A DNA stretch of 64,000 bases from Anastatus disparis (GCA_017163975.1 JAFFSR010000218.1:620001-684000); one strand, 5' to 3'; counted from the stretch's first letter, positions 47,440 to 58,865 are shown. The notes: generated from the sequence alone by a model not told the origin. A program made the numbers and translations.

Positions 47440-48452
47440 TATATTTTTATTTTTAAAATCAATAATTTATACACTTAAATACAAAAAAAATATTAATTAA
47501 GATTTCTTTTACGTTTGCTGTCGTACCTATAGTAACCTATATCAAGGGGTCCCGATAATTGTTTTTCAATTTTCAGGTTTATCAATTTCAAAAGTGATTT
47601 ATTTAATCTTATTATAATTTGATAGATTATATTTATTAAAATTTTAAATATAAAATACACATAATTATTAATAACATAATGATTTATTATTAAAAAATAA
47701 TTTATTATCAAAATAAACAGTTTTATTATTTAATCAATGAAACAAATTAAATATAATTCAAATGAAATGAGCATACAAACTTTTAGATTTGAATGTGATT
47801 TTTTCAAATAATTTTTTATTAGTTTTTATTCTCTTAAATTTAAATGCACACACCTCTATCTGGCCTTCAATTGTTCATTTCGAATCTAAGAAAGCAATTG
47901 AGGGCGTGGAAACGAAAAGGGCTTATAGTCAATGCTATTTAAATGGGCTAAAAGCTCTTTTCGTTTCCAGGCCCTCAATTGTTCTTTTTTGTTATACTGA
48001 ACGGCGCCTTCAATAATTCTCCAAAGTATTAAATTTTCTTGCGGGTTTTGCTTAAATAATATAAAAAAGAGCAAAACTTTTTAAGTTGTATAGAATTTAT
48101 ATTATGATGCATAAATAATCTTCAAAAAAGACTATTTCTTTTATTAGAAAACAAAAAATTTGAACCTCATTATAGTCATGTGCAACATCGAATAATTTAG
48201 TACAAAAAGAACTACGTCGTTAAAATTGACTGTTAATTCTTACCCCTCTTACTTTTGGCTCCAGTCAAAAAGACGAAAAGACAGTCGGCAAACCTGAAAT
48301 TTTTCGGGGATAATGTTTAAATGAAAGACTCTCTTTGTCAGCAGTTTCAAAAGTTTTTATTAACTTAAAAACATTAAAAACATGCACACGAATTGTTATT
48401 TTAATAAAATTTACTTTTCATTTTTGGTTTCTTTAAATATTTTAAGTACTAA
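47440..48452. repeat. Spacer of duplicated block, copy A (paired with about 61040-62648)
   Basis: Colinear with the second block apart from the 75-bp palindrome here (47901-47975) and the PIF-like element there (61730-62392). Contains no gene. Confidence 0.8.
47901..47975. mobile_element. 75-bp palindromic insertion with CAATTG target duplication
   Basis: AGGGCGTGGAAACGAAAAGG at the left is inverted at the right (CTTTTCGTTTCCAGGCCCT). CAATTG flanks it (47895-47900, 47976-47981). The paralogous block has a single GCAATTGTTC at about 61491, the empty site. This is one of the smallest complete MITEs visible here. Confidence 0.85.
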
Positions 48453-49475
48453 TTAATTCGTAGCGCCATTATCAGGTGTCGATGGTTCGCCAAATGATTG
48501 AAGTACTTCAATTGCCATATCTGAATTCGATTGTATTAATGAAGCGAAATCTTTTCTCGCTACCAATGATTTTTTATTATTAAAAAAATCAATGATCGAA
48601 TTTTTAAGATCATCGGCATTATGCAGATAAGAAAATTTGAGCATTTCAATGGCATTATCAGCAGTTACATTTTCGTAAAGAGAATTTTCACAAATGAGTT
48701 TTAAATCATCAAGTGCGTACTTGTTGGCTACAACAAGCAAATCTTTGGCGTTTTCTTTTAAATTTTCAACTTTACCTGTGTAAATAAATCTCAACATTTC
48801 TTTGATTATGTTAGCAGTGGTATCTTCTATTGGAACAACGCCGCTCTTACTTTCTTTCATATCATTATCAAACATTGCATCAAAAACCGAGGAACGAGCT
48901 GTTAAAATGGTTTTATGGGCATGAATCGTTGTTCCAGCAACTTCAAATTTCACGTCGCTAAATTTTGAATTATATAATAGAGCTTCAAAATGTTTTGATA
49001 TCAAAGCTTTACTCTCTGATACTTTTTCTGTTAATGTGCTAATTATAGACGCAGACTTTTGTTCTTTTGAAATCATATTTTTTCCTGCTCTTTCTACTTT
49101 AATTTCACAAATTATCGTGTAAGTATCATTAAATTCATGAAATGGTCTATCAATGTCACATAATAATCTTTCACATAATGCATGGATATCCACGTGGATA
49201 TCTGAGTATTTTCTATTTACGCGATATACACTTCCGAAAGGATCACGAACGTTTACGTCACATGTGACAGTAATTTTATCGTATTTGGACTTAAGGAGTA
49301 AAAGAGACAAAAAGACTTTCTTATCATTTCGACAACTTCTTAGTTTCCATAAACAATCCTTATCGTTATCGGTACAAAATGTTTTTGAGATTCTATCGTC
49401 CTTTAGGAAATTACTAATCGTCCAAGATACTTTATCACCTATAGTAGCTACAGAATTCATCTTCTTGTAATCCAT
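48453..49475 (-). CDS. MATH/BTB (speckle-type POZ-like) protein, copy 2
   Basis: 340 residues starting MDYKKMNSVATIGDKVSWTI. The MATH-like region runs to about residue 135 (KDCLWKLRSCRND...YTIICEIKVE), followed by BTB (SDVKFEVAGTTIHAHK) and a BACK-like end. The TTTCAG/AAATGG acceptor upstream implies an untranslated 5' exon. The best candidate is at 59456 (donor GTAAGTTAG), beyond a gypsy element, which makes the 5' intron about 10 kb. The protein differs from copy 3 mainly in the MATH half and is nearly identical to copies 1 and 3 in the BTB half. The C-terminus lacks the basic tail of copy 1. Confidence 0.9.
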   Translation of the reverse strand: MDYKKMNSVATIGDKVSWTISNFLKDDRISKTFCTDNDKDCLWKLRSCRNDKKVFLSLLLLKSKYDKITVTCDVNVRDPFGSVYRVNRKYSDIHVDIHALCERLLCDIDRPFHEFNDTYTIICEIKVERAGKNMISKEQKSASIISTLTEKVSESKALISKHFEALLYNSKFSDVKFEVAGTTIHAHKTILTARSSVFDAMFDNDMKESKSGVVPIEDTTANIIKEMLRFIYTGKVENLKENAKDLLVVANKYALDDLKLICENSLYENVTADNAIEMLKFSYLHNADDLKNSIIDFFNNKKSLVARKDFASLIQSNSDMAIEVLQSFGEPSTPDNGATN

Positions 49476-49563
49476 TTCTGAAACAAAATTACTTAAATAT
49501 TAATACATACTTTAATAACAAAGATGTGTAAATAAATTAATGCATATACCTATGTCTATATAT

Positions 49564-50648
49564 TGTCACGGTATTCTACCGTGTTCGAATCTTGCGCGCT
49601 TAGGTAAGATCAACTGACACGCGCTCAGTCAGATACCTCGTATAAGTTACGTCAAGAAGCACGTAACTCGATGAGCAGCGCGCGCGCGAGGAGCAAGAAA
49701 GCCACGAGGCAAGACAGAACATTTCCGGCTGTTCATAAGCGCACACGTCGGCATATATATATTCCTGCCTTGTGCGAGAGACATGGTTTTAGCGGCCTAC
49801 AAGCACGCATCATCGCCATAGCTTTCGGCTCTTATTTAAGTCTTAACTTAATAAACGCGTTGGTGTAGTGCCGCATATAGTTTTGGAGAAAAGGATAAAG
49901 GAAGATCGTTGCTAGAAGATCGTCATCACCTCCTGGTTGTACGTGCTGGTCTTGGCTGTCTTCTACGAGCCTCAGCGAACAGGTTGCGGCGTATCGCGTC
50001 TTTTGTTGGCCAACGACGGGACATTTCTAGCGTACGTATTTAGGTTGTCATAGAAGCTTCTACGCGTATTCGTAAGTTTGTCAGATTTTATCTACTTGGC
50101 TAAGATTTCTTTCCTCGAGGAAATCTTAGCGTAGAGAGTGCGCGCGTTCATTGTAATACCTTACAATAATTTAGTTCGCGTCGCGTCCCCCCTTAGAATT
50201 ATCATTAGTAACTCTTATTCTTGTTTCTTATTTAAATTCATTTTATTGTATTACTTTATTTACATATTTAATAAATCTGTATTAAGCTTAAAGACCTGTA
50301 TCAATTTGCTTACCCCGACGCCTCCGCGGTCCTTATTTTTAATATATTATATAATATATATGTTTTTGTAAAATAAGGAAAGCTGAACTACCGGCATCGC
50401 GTCTCTCGATCAGGTAAGAGAGAGAGAGAGAGAGAGAGAGACGCGCGGCAACGAGCTGACGGAAAAATACTCCGTCGCATATCAATCTAATATACTAACT
50501 AGCTCTATCGGAGTTTGTTGCATAATATTTAAAATATTTAGTATAATTTTCTGCAACTCCGTATATAGTAAAATTCATAATCTTAGCTAAAGTAAAATTT
50601 AAATAAAAGCTAATTCTTTTTTGCAACGTGTAGTAAATTACCGTTACA
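49564..50648 (+). repeat. 5' LTR
   Basis: TG...CA ends. Contains an (AG)n tract near 50418-50441 and a short open frame (49671-49868) repeated in the 3' LTR. Confidence 0.95.
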
Positions 50649-50651
50649 AAA

Positions 50652-50661
50652 TGGCGCCCAA
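50652..50661 (+). other. Primer-binding site (tRNA-Lys-like)
   Basis: TGGCGCCCAA lies 3 bp after the 5' LTR and matches the 3' end complement of tRNA-Lys types used by many retroelements. Confidence 0.75.
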
Positions 50662-52074
50662 TGTATAGATGCGTCAACGGGATCAGGTCTTTGCGCGTGA
50701 TATAATAAAGCAAAATTTTCAAATGGCGTCGAGCAAGTAGCCGGCGTCGAAGTGAACAGGCTTCGCGTTGCTTTAAAATTCTTTGTATTAAAGATGGCGT
50801 TTGCCTACAACAAAAATTAAGTACAAAACGTGTTGAATAAAATTTTTTTCGTAAAACGAAATTATTATTACAGAAAATTTATCGAATTTAAAATTGAAAA
50901 ATTCTTGTTTCTCTTTCCTTTTTGTGATTTTTTTTCGGAAATATAGTACAAAATTTTCTTTAAAAATTAAATTGCGTCCCCACGTGTCCCAGCAAAAATT
51001 TTCTTTTTCTCTCTAGATAACGCGCAAATATTGTCGACGTTGGTAAGACACAGAGTTCAAGAAATAAAAACTCTGCATGCTTTTGTTCGCTTTAAGTGAA
51101 AAAGCGAACAAGCATTTGAATTTATTTAAAATAAAAACGTGCGTTAGGTATATAACCATATTGCCGATTAGGTCGTTAGTCGTAGTTGCTTGACTTTAAT
51201 GGTGAGAGAGAAATATTGATTTCAACTGTCGAGGAAGTTGAAATTAGATTAGTTAGTAACTGCCCTTTAATATAAAAGAATCTAACCTCACTAAGAGCAT
51301 AAAATATAAATTTTTTTTTATATATATTTAATACAAACTTGAATTAAATAAAAGTCAAAATATATTTTTATAGATATATATTAAAGGGTCAGAAAATTTT
51401 TTGCTTCTCTTTCTTTCGTGTGTGCATGATTTAATAGAATTTAAAAGTTGTAATTTTGGTTACAAATTCTAAATTCTCTCTCATCAAAAATTGCCAACCC
51501 GTAGCGTGGCAATCGACCAGTGCAGTGTGTGTTGTAGAAAAAAGTTAAAAATTTCTCAAAGTTAACACTTTAAAATTTTTTTTCACCTTTTTACACTACA
51601 CATTAAATACAAATGTATAATAAAGAAAAAAATTGTCCTCACACAGTTAGGTGTGCGCTTTTAACTAAAGTTTAAAAACGCACAGGCTTTTGGATTTAGC
51701 CGCGTATTTTGAAGATTTTAATAGTTTTAACTGATTTTTTTTCGTAGTAAAAATTAAAATAACAAAGTTGAAATTTTTTTATATCGGTCAGTTGACTAAA
51801 ATATTATTAGTTATCGCGTTTAATAATTTAATCCAAAAACCAAAACATAAAAATATACTGTTCCGAAAAAAAAAATTATATATACATATATTTTTTCGTT
51901 TTTCTTTGCATCGTATGTGCGCGGCTTAGATTCTAACCACACACATACGAACTCAAACATTATTTATTATACATATAGCGAATACACACACACTGCAAGC
52001 GTTTAATAGCGTACTTGCGTGCGATCAACTTCAAGATATAGTATATTTCAAGAAAGAAGATAAACCGATCCAAG
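50662..52074 (+). other. Untranslated leader of the retrotransposon
   Basis: About 1.4 kb between the primer-binding site and gag without a long open frame. Long leaders occur in several gypsy lineages. Confidence 0.6.
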
Positions 52075-53850
52075 ATGGCTACGCAACAAAAGTCAGTCGA
52101 CGAAAATCACAAAGCTACCGCTTTAAAAGTCCATAAATGGGCAGCATGTCTATCTGAAGATGACTTGTTAGAATCTCTTCAAGCATTGGAACTAAAGCAA
52201 GAAGGGTTATATTACGAACAGTCACATCGAATAGTACGATGGCTGCTAGGTAATTATACAGCAGTAGACTTTGAGGAATCAAGCTCTGCAGAAAACGAAA
52301 TGGCGACACGACAACACCGCCTTTCGGTCAGGCAAGATTTCATAGAAAAGGCAATATTCGAAAAGACAGGGTCTACGATCTTGGACGAAAACACAGACCC
52401 AAACGAGGAGCATCCACTCACTGTATTACGTAATGATGAAACGGTGGTGAGAAATTTAAATACTACGTTGAGTAACGTTACGCAAAGCGAAATGCGCAAC
52501 GATCAGGTACCACTGGAAACTCGCCAAGAACAACAAGGACAAGAAATAGCCGTAAATGTCTCGAATATACCGAAGGAATTACTAGACTACCTTACTACAA
52601 TACATAACCAAGTAAAAGATGTGTCGTCTAAGGTAAAAGGAATGGCAACTACAGTGGATTCGCTATCACTAAAAGTGGAAGTGCTATCACAGCCTAAATC
52701 TTCGAGCACACAGCTGTTCGATCAGGCTACAGATGAGGTAACACCTGGACGGGAAAACCTCCAAGGAAATAAAAGTACCGAACAGCGTGTCAACTTTCGT
52801 GATACATTTAGCGTACATTACGCTAACAGTAGCAGCCCATTAAATAACCAAGAAAATAACAATGCAAGCGCAAATGCACTAAGCTATGGACGCCGCAATA
52901 ATTTATCAACTGGTACTACAGGTGCACGTACAGTCGAGGGGGGAGGGACCCCTCACACTGCAAACAGTGCGACGGTTAACGTTGATCAGAGCAGGCACAG
53001 TGATCGAACAGTAAACGCAAATAAAACCACAGACGTAGGTCATATAGTGCGCCGCTGGAACGTTACATTCTCGGGTGAACGAGGCCAAAGCATAGACCTC
53101 TTCTTAACGAGAGTCGAAGAGTGCAGAGCACTTGCTAAACTCAGTGAGAGCGACTTACTATCCTCGCTCTCCGAACTGCTAACAAGAGTTGCTGCTACTT
53201 GGTACAGGAATAATAGACACTCGTGGCAAACATGGGCTCAGTTTAAAGAAGCAGCATTACGTTGGTATGGCCACAGCAGACGCTTTCAACAAAGGTTGTT
53301 AGCAGAAGCTAACGCACGCACGCAAGGCAAACACGAGCCTGTGCGAGACTATATTACTTGCCTGCAGTCTATAGTCTTAAAGCAAGTGCCTTTGCCAGAT
53401 ATAAACCAACAGCTCGATCTACTACATCGTAACCTATTACCGGAAATTCAGAGAATGGTAAGAAGGGATGAAATAGTAGACATCGAATCATTATTGGAAA
53501 AAGCTGCAGAAGCTGAACTGACGCTTGAGGCAGAAAGGGTCTACAGACCACCGCCTCCGCCTGAACAGTCCTTATTACCTGATGTGGCTTACCGGCCAAC
53601 GAGCAAGCCGAGAGACAGTAAGCCACAAGTAGCTGCCGTATCTGATAAGCAAGTATTTGCTGAGCAGTTAAATCTTGGGAAGGTACTAACCCAATTAGCG
53701 AAAGAAATGCGTGAACTTAGGGAGACTTTTGGAAAGCAGCAAAACCCAACGAGGATAACGCACAAAAATCTATGCTGCCTAACGCATCGCGAGGAAATTC
53801 TCCTAAGAGACGGCAAAATTTTAATAGACCACCTCGTAAACCCAATCTAG
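52075..53850 (+). CDS. gag: Retrotransposon Gag (frame interrupted near its C-terminus)
   Basis: 591 codons from MATQQKSVDENHKATALKVH. The retrotransposon capsid-type region (FSGERGQSIDLFLTRVEECR...WYRNNRHSWQTWAQFK...QVPLPDINQQLDLL) is at about residues 320-490. Coding then moves to the +2-relative frame at 53772 and to the third frame before a zinc knuckle at 53972-54014 ending at stop 54047. Two 1-bp losses in A-runs (near 53764 and 53946) would explain this. They may be real mutations or assembly errors. The Gag shell protein packages the element RNA. Confidence 0.85.
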   Translation: MATQQKSVDENHKATALKVHKWAACLSEDDLLESLQALELKQEGLYYEQSHRIVRWLLGNYTAVDFEESSSAENEMATRQHRLSVRQDFIEKAIFEKTGSTILDENTDPNEEHPLTVLRNDETVVRNLNTTLSNVTQSEMRNDQVPLETRQEQQGQEIAVNVSNIPKELLDYLTTIHNQVKDVSSKVKGMATTVDSLSLKVEVLSQPKSSSTQLFDQATDEVTPGRENLQGNKSTEQRVNFRDTFSVHYANSSSPLNNQENNNASANALSYGRRNNLSTGTTGARTVEGGGTPHTANSATVNVDQSRHSDRTVNANKTTDVGHIVRRWNVTFSGERGQSIDLFLTRVEECRALAKLSESDLLSSLSELLTRVAATWYRNNRHSWQTWAQFKEAALRWYGHSRRFQQRLLAEANARTQGKHEPVRDYITCLQSIVLKQVPLPDINQQLDLLHRNLLPEIQRMVRRDEIVDIESLLEKAAEAELTLEAERVYRPPPPPEQSLLPDVAYRPTSKPRDSKPQVAAVSDKQVFAEQLNLGKVLTQLAKEMRELRETFGKQQNPTRITHKNLCCLTHREEILLRDGKILIDHLVNPI

Positions 53851-54049
53851 GGCATGGTAACTCCGAGCAACAAAGCCAAGGCCAAAAAGAAAATGAGACA
53901 GAAAACTCAAGTAATGGTAAAACCAATGGAGGGAAACAAGGTGGTACAAAAACCGAAATCCTAACCTCAATTGTTACCGTTGTGGGCTACCCGGCTACAC
54001 ACAATGGTCTTGCCCACAATGTGCGGGAAAAGGGCAAGGGAACAAGTAG
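53772..54049 (+). CDS. Displaced Gag C-terminus with zinc knuckle
   Basis: Arg/Asn/Gln-rich linker in frame 53772-53965, then CYRCGLPGYTQWSC in the next frame. This is a CCHC-type knuckle in which His is Tyr, followed by CPQC and a stop. Position and composition fit nucleocapsid. Confidence 0.65.
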
Positions 54050-54248
54050 ACGAGGTACCTACTGTTCCTAACGAGGATTACGAGACCTCAGAACTCTCTA
54101 CTAGAAAGATGGTCGAAGGAAAGTCACCGGAAACCCTAGTAGCAGAGCAGAGCAGAGCAAGTCTCGCACTTGTCAGGCAGAGACAAGTGATCAGGAAGAA
54201 CATCCGCAATCAGATATTGATGATGAAGCTCGATGGTGGCTCACGGTA

Positions 54249-57200
54249 GTGATCGGAGATTACCGTATAAGAGCCTTGTATGACCCAGGTGCATCACGCA
54301 CGGTGATGAATTCTATAGGTTTGCAGTTGGCAGCTGCATGTAATGTGCCTTTGATACCAGCTACGGGCAGATTCGCTAAAGTAGCAGATGGTAGATCATG
54401 CTCACTAGTAGGTTATGTTGACTTACCGTTTACTGTAGGCGGAGTTACAAAAACGATCCGTTCTGCAATTATGCCTAGTCTAGACGAAGAATGTTATCTA
54501 GGTGGCAATTTTATACGAGCATTTAAGGCTATCTTCGATCCATGCGAAAATAAACTTTCTTTCAAAGGCACAAATGTGAAAGTAAATTTAGAAATCGCTG
54601 CGCTCAGGCAATTATATGTTGCTAAATTAGGCTCAGTCGGTTTGGCTGACGTATCAGCGGCCGATCGCGCTCAGGTAAAAAGACTAGTTACAGAAATATT
54701 AGGAGAAGATGACACTTCTATTGGCTGTACGGACTGGATCGAACATGAAATCGATACAGGACCTGCTCGGCCAATTAAACAGAAGTATTACCCCGTGTCT
54801 AAGAAGGTCGAAGAGTGGATGCACGAACAGGTCAATGAAATGCTTACAGCAGACATTATTGAACCTTCAACGAGCGGTTGGTCAAGCCCGGTGGTTCGTG
54901 TTAAGAAACCCAATGGCAAGTTCAGATTTTGTATTGACTTTAGGAAAGTTAATGCGGTCACAAAACCTGATGCATATCCATTGCCAAGAATGGATGATAT
55001 CTTGCGTAAACTGCAGAAAGCAAGATACATCTCTACAATGGACTTGAGCAGTGCGTACCATCAAATTAGGATGAAAGAAAATTCACGTGCTCAAACGGCA
55101 TTTACAGTGCCTGGCATGGGTCTCTTCCAGTTTAAACGTATGCCGTACGGCCTGAGCCACGCTGGCGCCACCTTCCAGCGATTGATCGACAAGGTTATAG
55201 GCCCAGAACTCGAGCCATATGCATTCTCATACCTGGATGATATAATCGTAGTAACCGAGACTTTTGCTGAACACATGAAATGGTTGAAGAAGGTATTACT
55301 CCGCATAAAGGCAGCAGGTCTCACGATCAGTCACGAAAAAAGCATATTCTGCAGAGAAGAGGTCAAATATCTGGGTGTTCTGGTGAATAGAGATGGGTTT
55401 AAGCCAGACCCAGAAAAGATAAAACCCATCATTGACTACCCAGCTCCTAAGAATTTAAAACAGCTGAGGCGTTTCATGGGTATGGCCTCGTGGTACAGGA
55501 AATTCTTGAAAAATTTCGCCACATTAGCAGAGCCATTGACGAGGCTTACTAGAAAAGACTGCAAATACGTATGGTCAAGCGATCAGGAAATCGCTTTCGA
55601 TCAAATAAAAGCTTTAATCGCATCAGCTCCGTTATTACATCGACCGCAGTTCGATTTGCAATTCGTTATACAGACAGATGCTAGCGACTCAGGCCTAGGA
55701 GCGGTACTTCTGCAAATAGTCAACGACGAAGAGCGAGTATTGGAATTCGCTAGCCGTACAATGTCCAGTGCAGAGCGAAACTACAGCGTAACAGAAAGAG
55801 AATGTCTAGCTGTTATATGGGCTGTCAAAAAGTTTCGCTGCTACATTGAAGGTTATGACTTTAAAGTCATAACCGATCATAGTAGTCTACGTTGGTTATG
55901 TAATTTACATAATCCAACGGGCAGGCTAGCGCGATGGGCGCTGGAGCTGCAGGGTTACTCTTACACTGTTGAACACAGAAAAGGTGCATTGAATTATGTG
56001 CCTGATGCACTATCACGCATGCATGAAAATTCAATGGACTGCGACACTCATTTAAGTGCACTAAGTTGGGCGTCGCAAACCAATGATGTGTGGTATAAGT
56101 CTCTGCTTCAACAGGTTATGAGTAATCCTGAGGACTATCCAAGATGGAAAATAGTTGGAGGTCAATTGTACCGCTATGTACCGGACAGGTTCCCTGAAGC
56201 AACAATGGGAGATGATAACTCATGGAAACTTGTTGTCCCCAGTGAAAACCGAGCAGAAGTATTGCATGAATGTCATGACGAGCCGACAGCTGGCCACTTA
56301 GGTCGTGATAAAACAATAGCTCGCGTAAAACTATATTATTACTGGCCATACATAGAGAAAACGGTGGCACAGTACGTTAAGAGTTGCGAGATCTGCCAAC
56401 AATGCAAGGTAGAGCAAAAATTACCTGCAGGCTTAATGGGTAAAAGAGAAGTTACAGGCCCATGGAAAGTCGTTGCCGGTGACGTAACAGGTCCTTTTCC
56501 AAGGAGTAAACATGGTTACGAATATGCTTTAATTTTTGAGGACGTATTTACAAAATGGGTGGAGTGCATACCTATTAGAAAAGCAAATGCACCCACGATC
56601 TTAAAAGCACTAAGAGAAAGGATTATTCTAAGGTTCGGTGCACCTGAGATTTTCTTATCTGATAATGGATCAGAGTTCAGGAATCAAGTAATAGATAAAT
56701 ATCTAAATGAAGCAGGTATTTGTCATAATACTACTCCAACGTACCACCCGCAGGCAAATCCGGTCGAAAGGATAAACCGGACAGTCAAAACCATGATTAC
56801 TGCATTTATTGATGAAAATCACCGTTCATGGGACGAAAAGCTACCAGAGATTATGTTTGCATATAACACCGCAAAACAGAGTACGACTGGTACAAGTCCT
56901 GCAATGTTAAATTATGGTAGACAGCCAGTACCTCCGAGCTCACTGAAAAGGAAAGAAGACAAAGCTGCTCGAGAAAACGAAAGGTTACAAGAAGTAACGA
57001 ACTGGCAAAGGCGTGTAAGCAAATTACCTTTGCTACACGAACAGGTGGTAGATCGTGCACAGTCTGCGCAACAAAAGCAGGCTGCTGCATATGATATTCG
57101 TCGAAGAGAAGTAGAATATGACATTGGAGATTTAGTGTGGAAAAGGAATAAAATACTCTCTTCAGCGGCTCAAGGCATTACAAGTAAGCTTGCGCCGAAG

Positions 57201-57683
57201 TTTGTAGGCCCATATGTAATCACAGCAAAATGTGGCTCCAACATATACAGACTGATAGATCAAGATAGTAATGCGTACGGCCCTGTTCATGTAGAGCAAT
57301 TAAAACCATACATAGCAAGGCGAGAAGACGAAACACCATCTCAACCACTGTTGGACGAAACACGCGCGAATGAGACGATGAGCGACCCGTCTCCTGCGAG
57401 CGATGCGACTCCGTGTGCCGACGGAGATTCGGGCTCAGGTTACGTGCGGCCGCCTGCGAGCGGTAATACTCCCAAACTCGATAAACCGAATAGGAAGCGT
57501 GGTCGTCCGCGTAAAACAGCGATCGTTGTAACACGAACAGTAAAGCATATGCGTCAAGCTGAGCCCGAACCGATCAGGCGTAGGCGTGATAGGCCAAAAG
57601 GTTCTACAAATGTAAAGAATAGCGAAAACGTAACCGACTTTTCACCGAGAAAAACGCGTGCGCAACGAATAAATACACAGTGA
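54249..57683 (+). CDS. pol: Retrotransposon Pol polyprotein (PR-RT-RNase H-IN)
   Basis: 1144 codons from the first ATG; the frame is open back to 54105, and conserved WWLTVVIGDYRIRALYDPGAS coding precedes that ATG, so translation probably enters by frameshift. Protease has DPGAS (Thr replaced by Pro). RT has LPRMDDIL, TMDLSSAYHQI and YLDD near 55230. RNase H starts TDASDSGLGAVLL near 55675. Integrase has an HHCC finger (HLGRDK...CEICQQC), D-D-E residues at about 56480, 56662 and 56767, and TYHPQANPVERINR. A basic KRGRPRK AT-hook is near 57494. All catalytic motifs are present. Confidence 0.95.
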   Translation: MIGDYRIRALYDPGASRTVMNSIGLQLAAACNVPLIPATGRFAKVADGRSCSLVGYVDLPFTVGGVTKTIRSAIMPSLDEECYLGGNFIRAFKAIFDPCENKLSFKGTNVKVNLEIAALRQLYVAKLGSVGLADVSAADRAQVKRLVTEILGEDDTSIGCTDWIEHEIDTGPARPIKQKYYPVSKKVEEWMHEQVNEMLTADIIEPSTSGWSSPVVRVKKPNGKFRFCIDFRKVNAVTKPDAYPLPRMDDILRKLQKARYISTMDLSSAYHQIRMKENSRAQTAFTVPGMGLFQFKRMPYGLSHAGATFQRLIDKVIGPELEPYAFSYLDDIIVVTETFAEHMKWLKKVLLRIKAAGLTISHEKSIFCREEVKYLGVLVNRDGFKPDPEKIKPIIDYPAPKNLKQLRRFMGMASWYRKFLKNFATLAEPLTRLTRKDCKYVWSSDQEIAFDQIKALIASAPLLHRPQFDLQFVIQTDASDSGLGAVLLQIVNDEERVLEFASRTMSSAERNYSVTERECLAVIWAVKKFRCYIEGYDFKVITDHSSLRWLCNLHNPTGRLARWALELQGYSYTVEHRKGALNYVPDALSRMHENSMDCDTHLSALSWASQTNDVWYKSLLQQVMSNPEDYPRWKIVGGQLYRYVPDRFPEATMGDDNSWKLVVPSENRAEVLHECHDEPTAGHLGRDKTIARVKLYYYWPYIEKTVAQYVKSCEICQQCKVEQKLPAGLMGKREVTGPWKVVAGDVTGPFPRSKHGYEYALIFEDVFTKWVECIPIRKANAPTILKALRERIILRFGAPEIFLSDNGSEFRNQVIDKYLNEAGICHNTTPTYHPQANPVERINRTVKTMITAFIDENHRSWDEKLPEIMFAYNTAKQSTTGTSPAMLNYGRQPVPPSSLKRKEDKAARENERLQEVTNWQRRVSKLPLLHEQVVDRAQSAQQKQAAAYDIRRREVEYDIGDLVWKRNKILSSAAQGITSKLAPKFVGPYVITAKCGSNIYRLIDQDSNAYGPVHVEQLKPYIARREDETPSQPLLDETRANETMSDPSPASDATPCADGDSGSGYVRPPASGNTPKLDKPNRKRGRPRKTAIVVTRTVKHMRQAEPEPIRRRRDRPKGSTNVKNSENVTDFSPRKTRAQRINTQ

Positions 57684-57773
57684 TAAAATAAAAAGCGCAT
57701 TAAACTTGCTTAAAGCATTAGCTGCACACCTTCCGCGCGCCAAGCAGAGCAGCAGAACCCGGTTATGCTGCGT

Positions 57774-57785
57774 CTGGCGGAGGGG
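57774..57785 (+). other. Polypurine tract
   Basis: GGCGGAGGGG immediately precedes the 3' LTR; standard position for plus-strand priming. Confidence 0.7.
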
Positions 57786-58865
57786 TGTCACGGTATTCTA
57801 CCGTGTTCGAATCTTGCGCGCTTAGGTAAGATCAACTGACACGCGCTCAGTCAGATACCTCGTATAAGTTACGTCAAGAAGCACGTAACTCGATGAGCAG
57901 CGCGCGCGCGAGGAGCAAGAAAGCCACGAGGCAAGACAGAACATTTCCGGCTGTTCATAAGCGCACACGTCGGCATATATATATTCCTGCCTTGTGCGAG
58001 AGACATGGTTTTAGCGGCCTACAAGCACGCATCATCGCCATAGCTTTCGGCTCTTATTTAAGTCTTAACTTAATAAACGCGTTGGTGTAGTGCCGCATAT
58101 AGTTTTGGAGAAAAGGATAAAGGAAGATCGTTGCTAGAAGATCGTCATCACCTCCTGGTTGTACGTGCTGGTCTTGGCTGTCTTCTACGAGCCTCAGCGA
58201 ACAGGTTGCGGCGTATCGCGTCTTTTGTTGGCCAACGACGGGACATTTCTAGCGTACGTATTTAGGTTGTCATAGAAGCTTCTACGCGTATTCGTAAGTT
58301 TGTCAGATTTTATCTACTTGGCTAAGATTTCTTTCCTCGAGGAAATCTTAGCGTAGAGAGTGCGCGCGTTCATTGTAATACCTTACAATAATTTAGTTCG
58401 CGTCGCGTCCCCTTAGAATTATCATTAGTAACTCTTATTCTTGTTTCTTATTTAAATTCATTTTATTGTATTACTTTATTTACATATTTAATAAATCTGT
58501 ATTAAGCTTAAAGACCTGTATCAATTTGCTTACCCCGACGCCTCCGCGGTCCTTATTTTTAATATATTATATAATATATATGTTTTTGTAAAATAAGGAA
58601 AGCTGAACTACCGGCATCGCGTCTCTCGATCAGGTAAGAGAGAGAGAGAGAGAGAGAGAGACGCGCGGCAACGAGCTGACGGAAAAATACTCCGTCGCAT
58701 ATCAATCTAATATACTAACTAGCTCTATCGGAGTTTGTTGCATAATATTTAAAATATTTAGTATAATTTTCTGCAACTCCGTATATAGTAAAATTCATAA
58801 TCTTAGCTAAAGTAAAATTTAAATAAAAGCTAATTCTTTTTTGCAACGTGTAGTAAATTACCGTT

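Noticed and set aside
49671..49868. 65-codon open frame, repeated at 57893-58090
   Set aside because: Lies inside the LTRs; identity is due to LTR duplication and no function can be supported.
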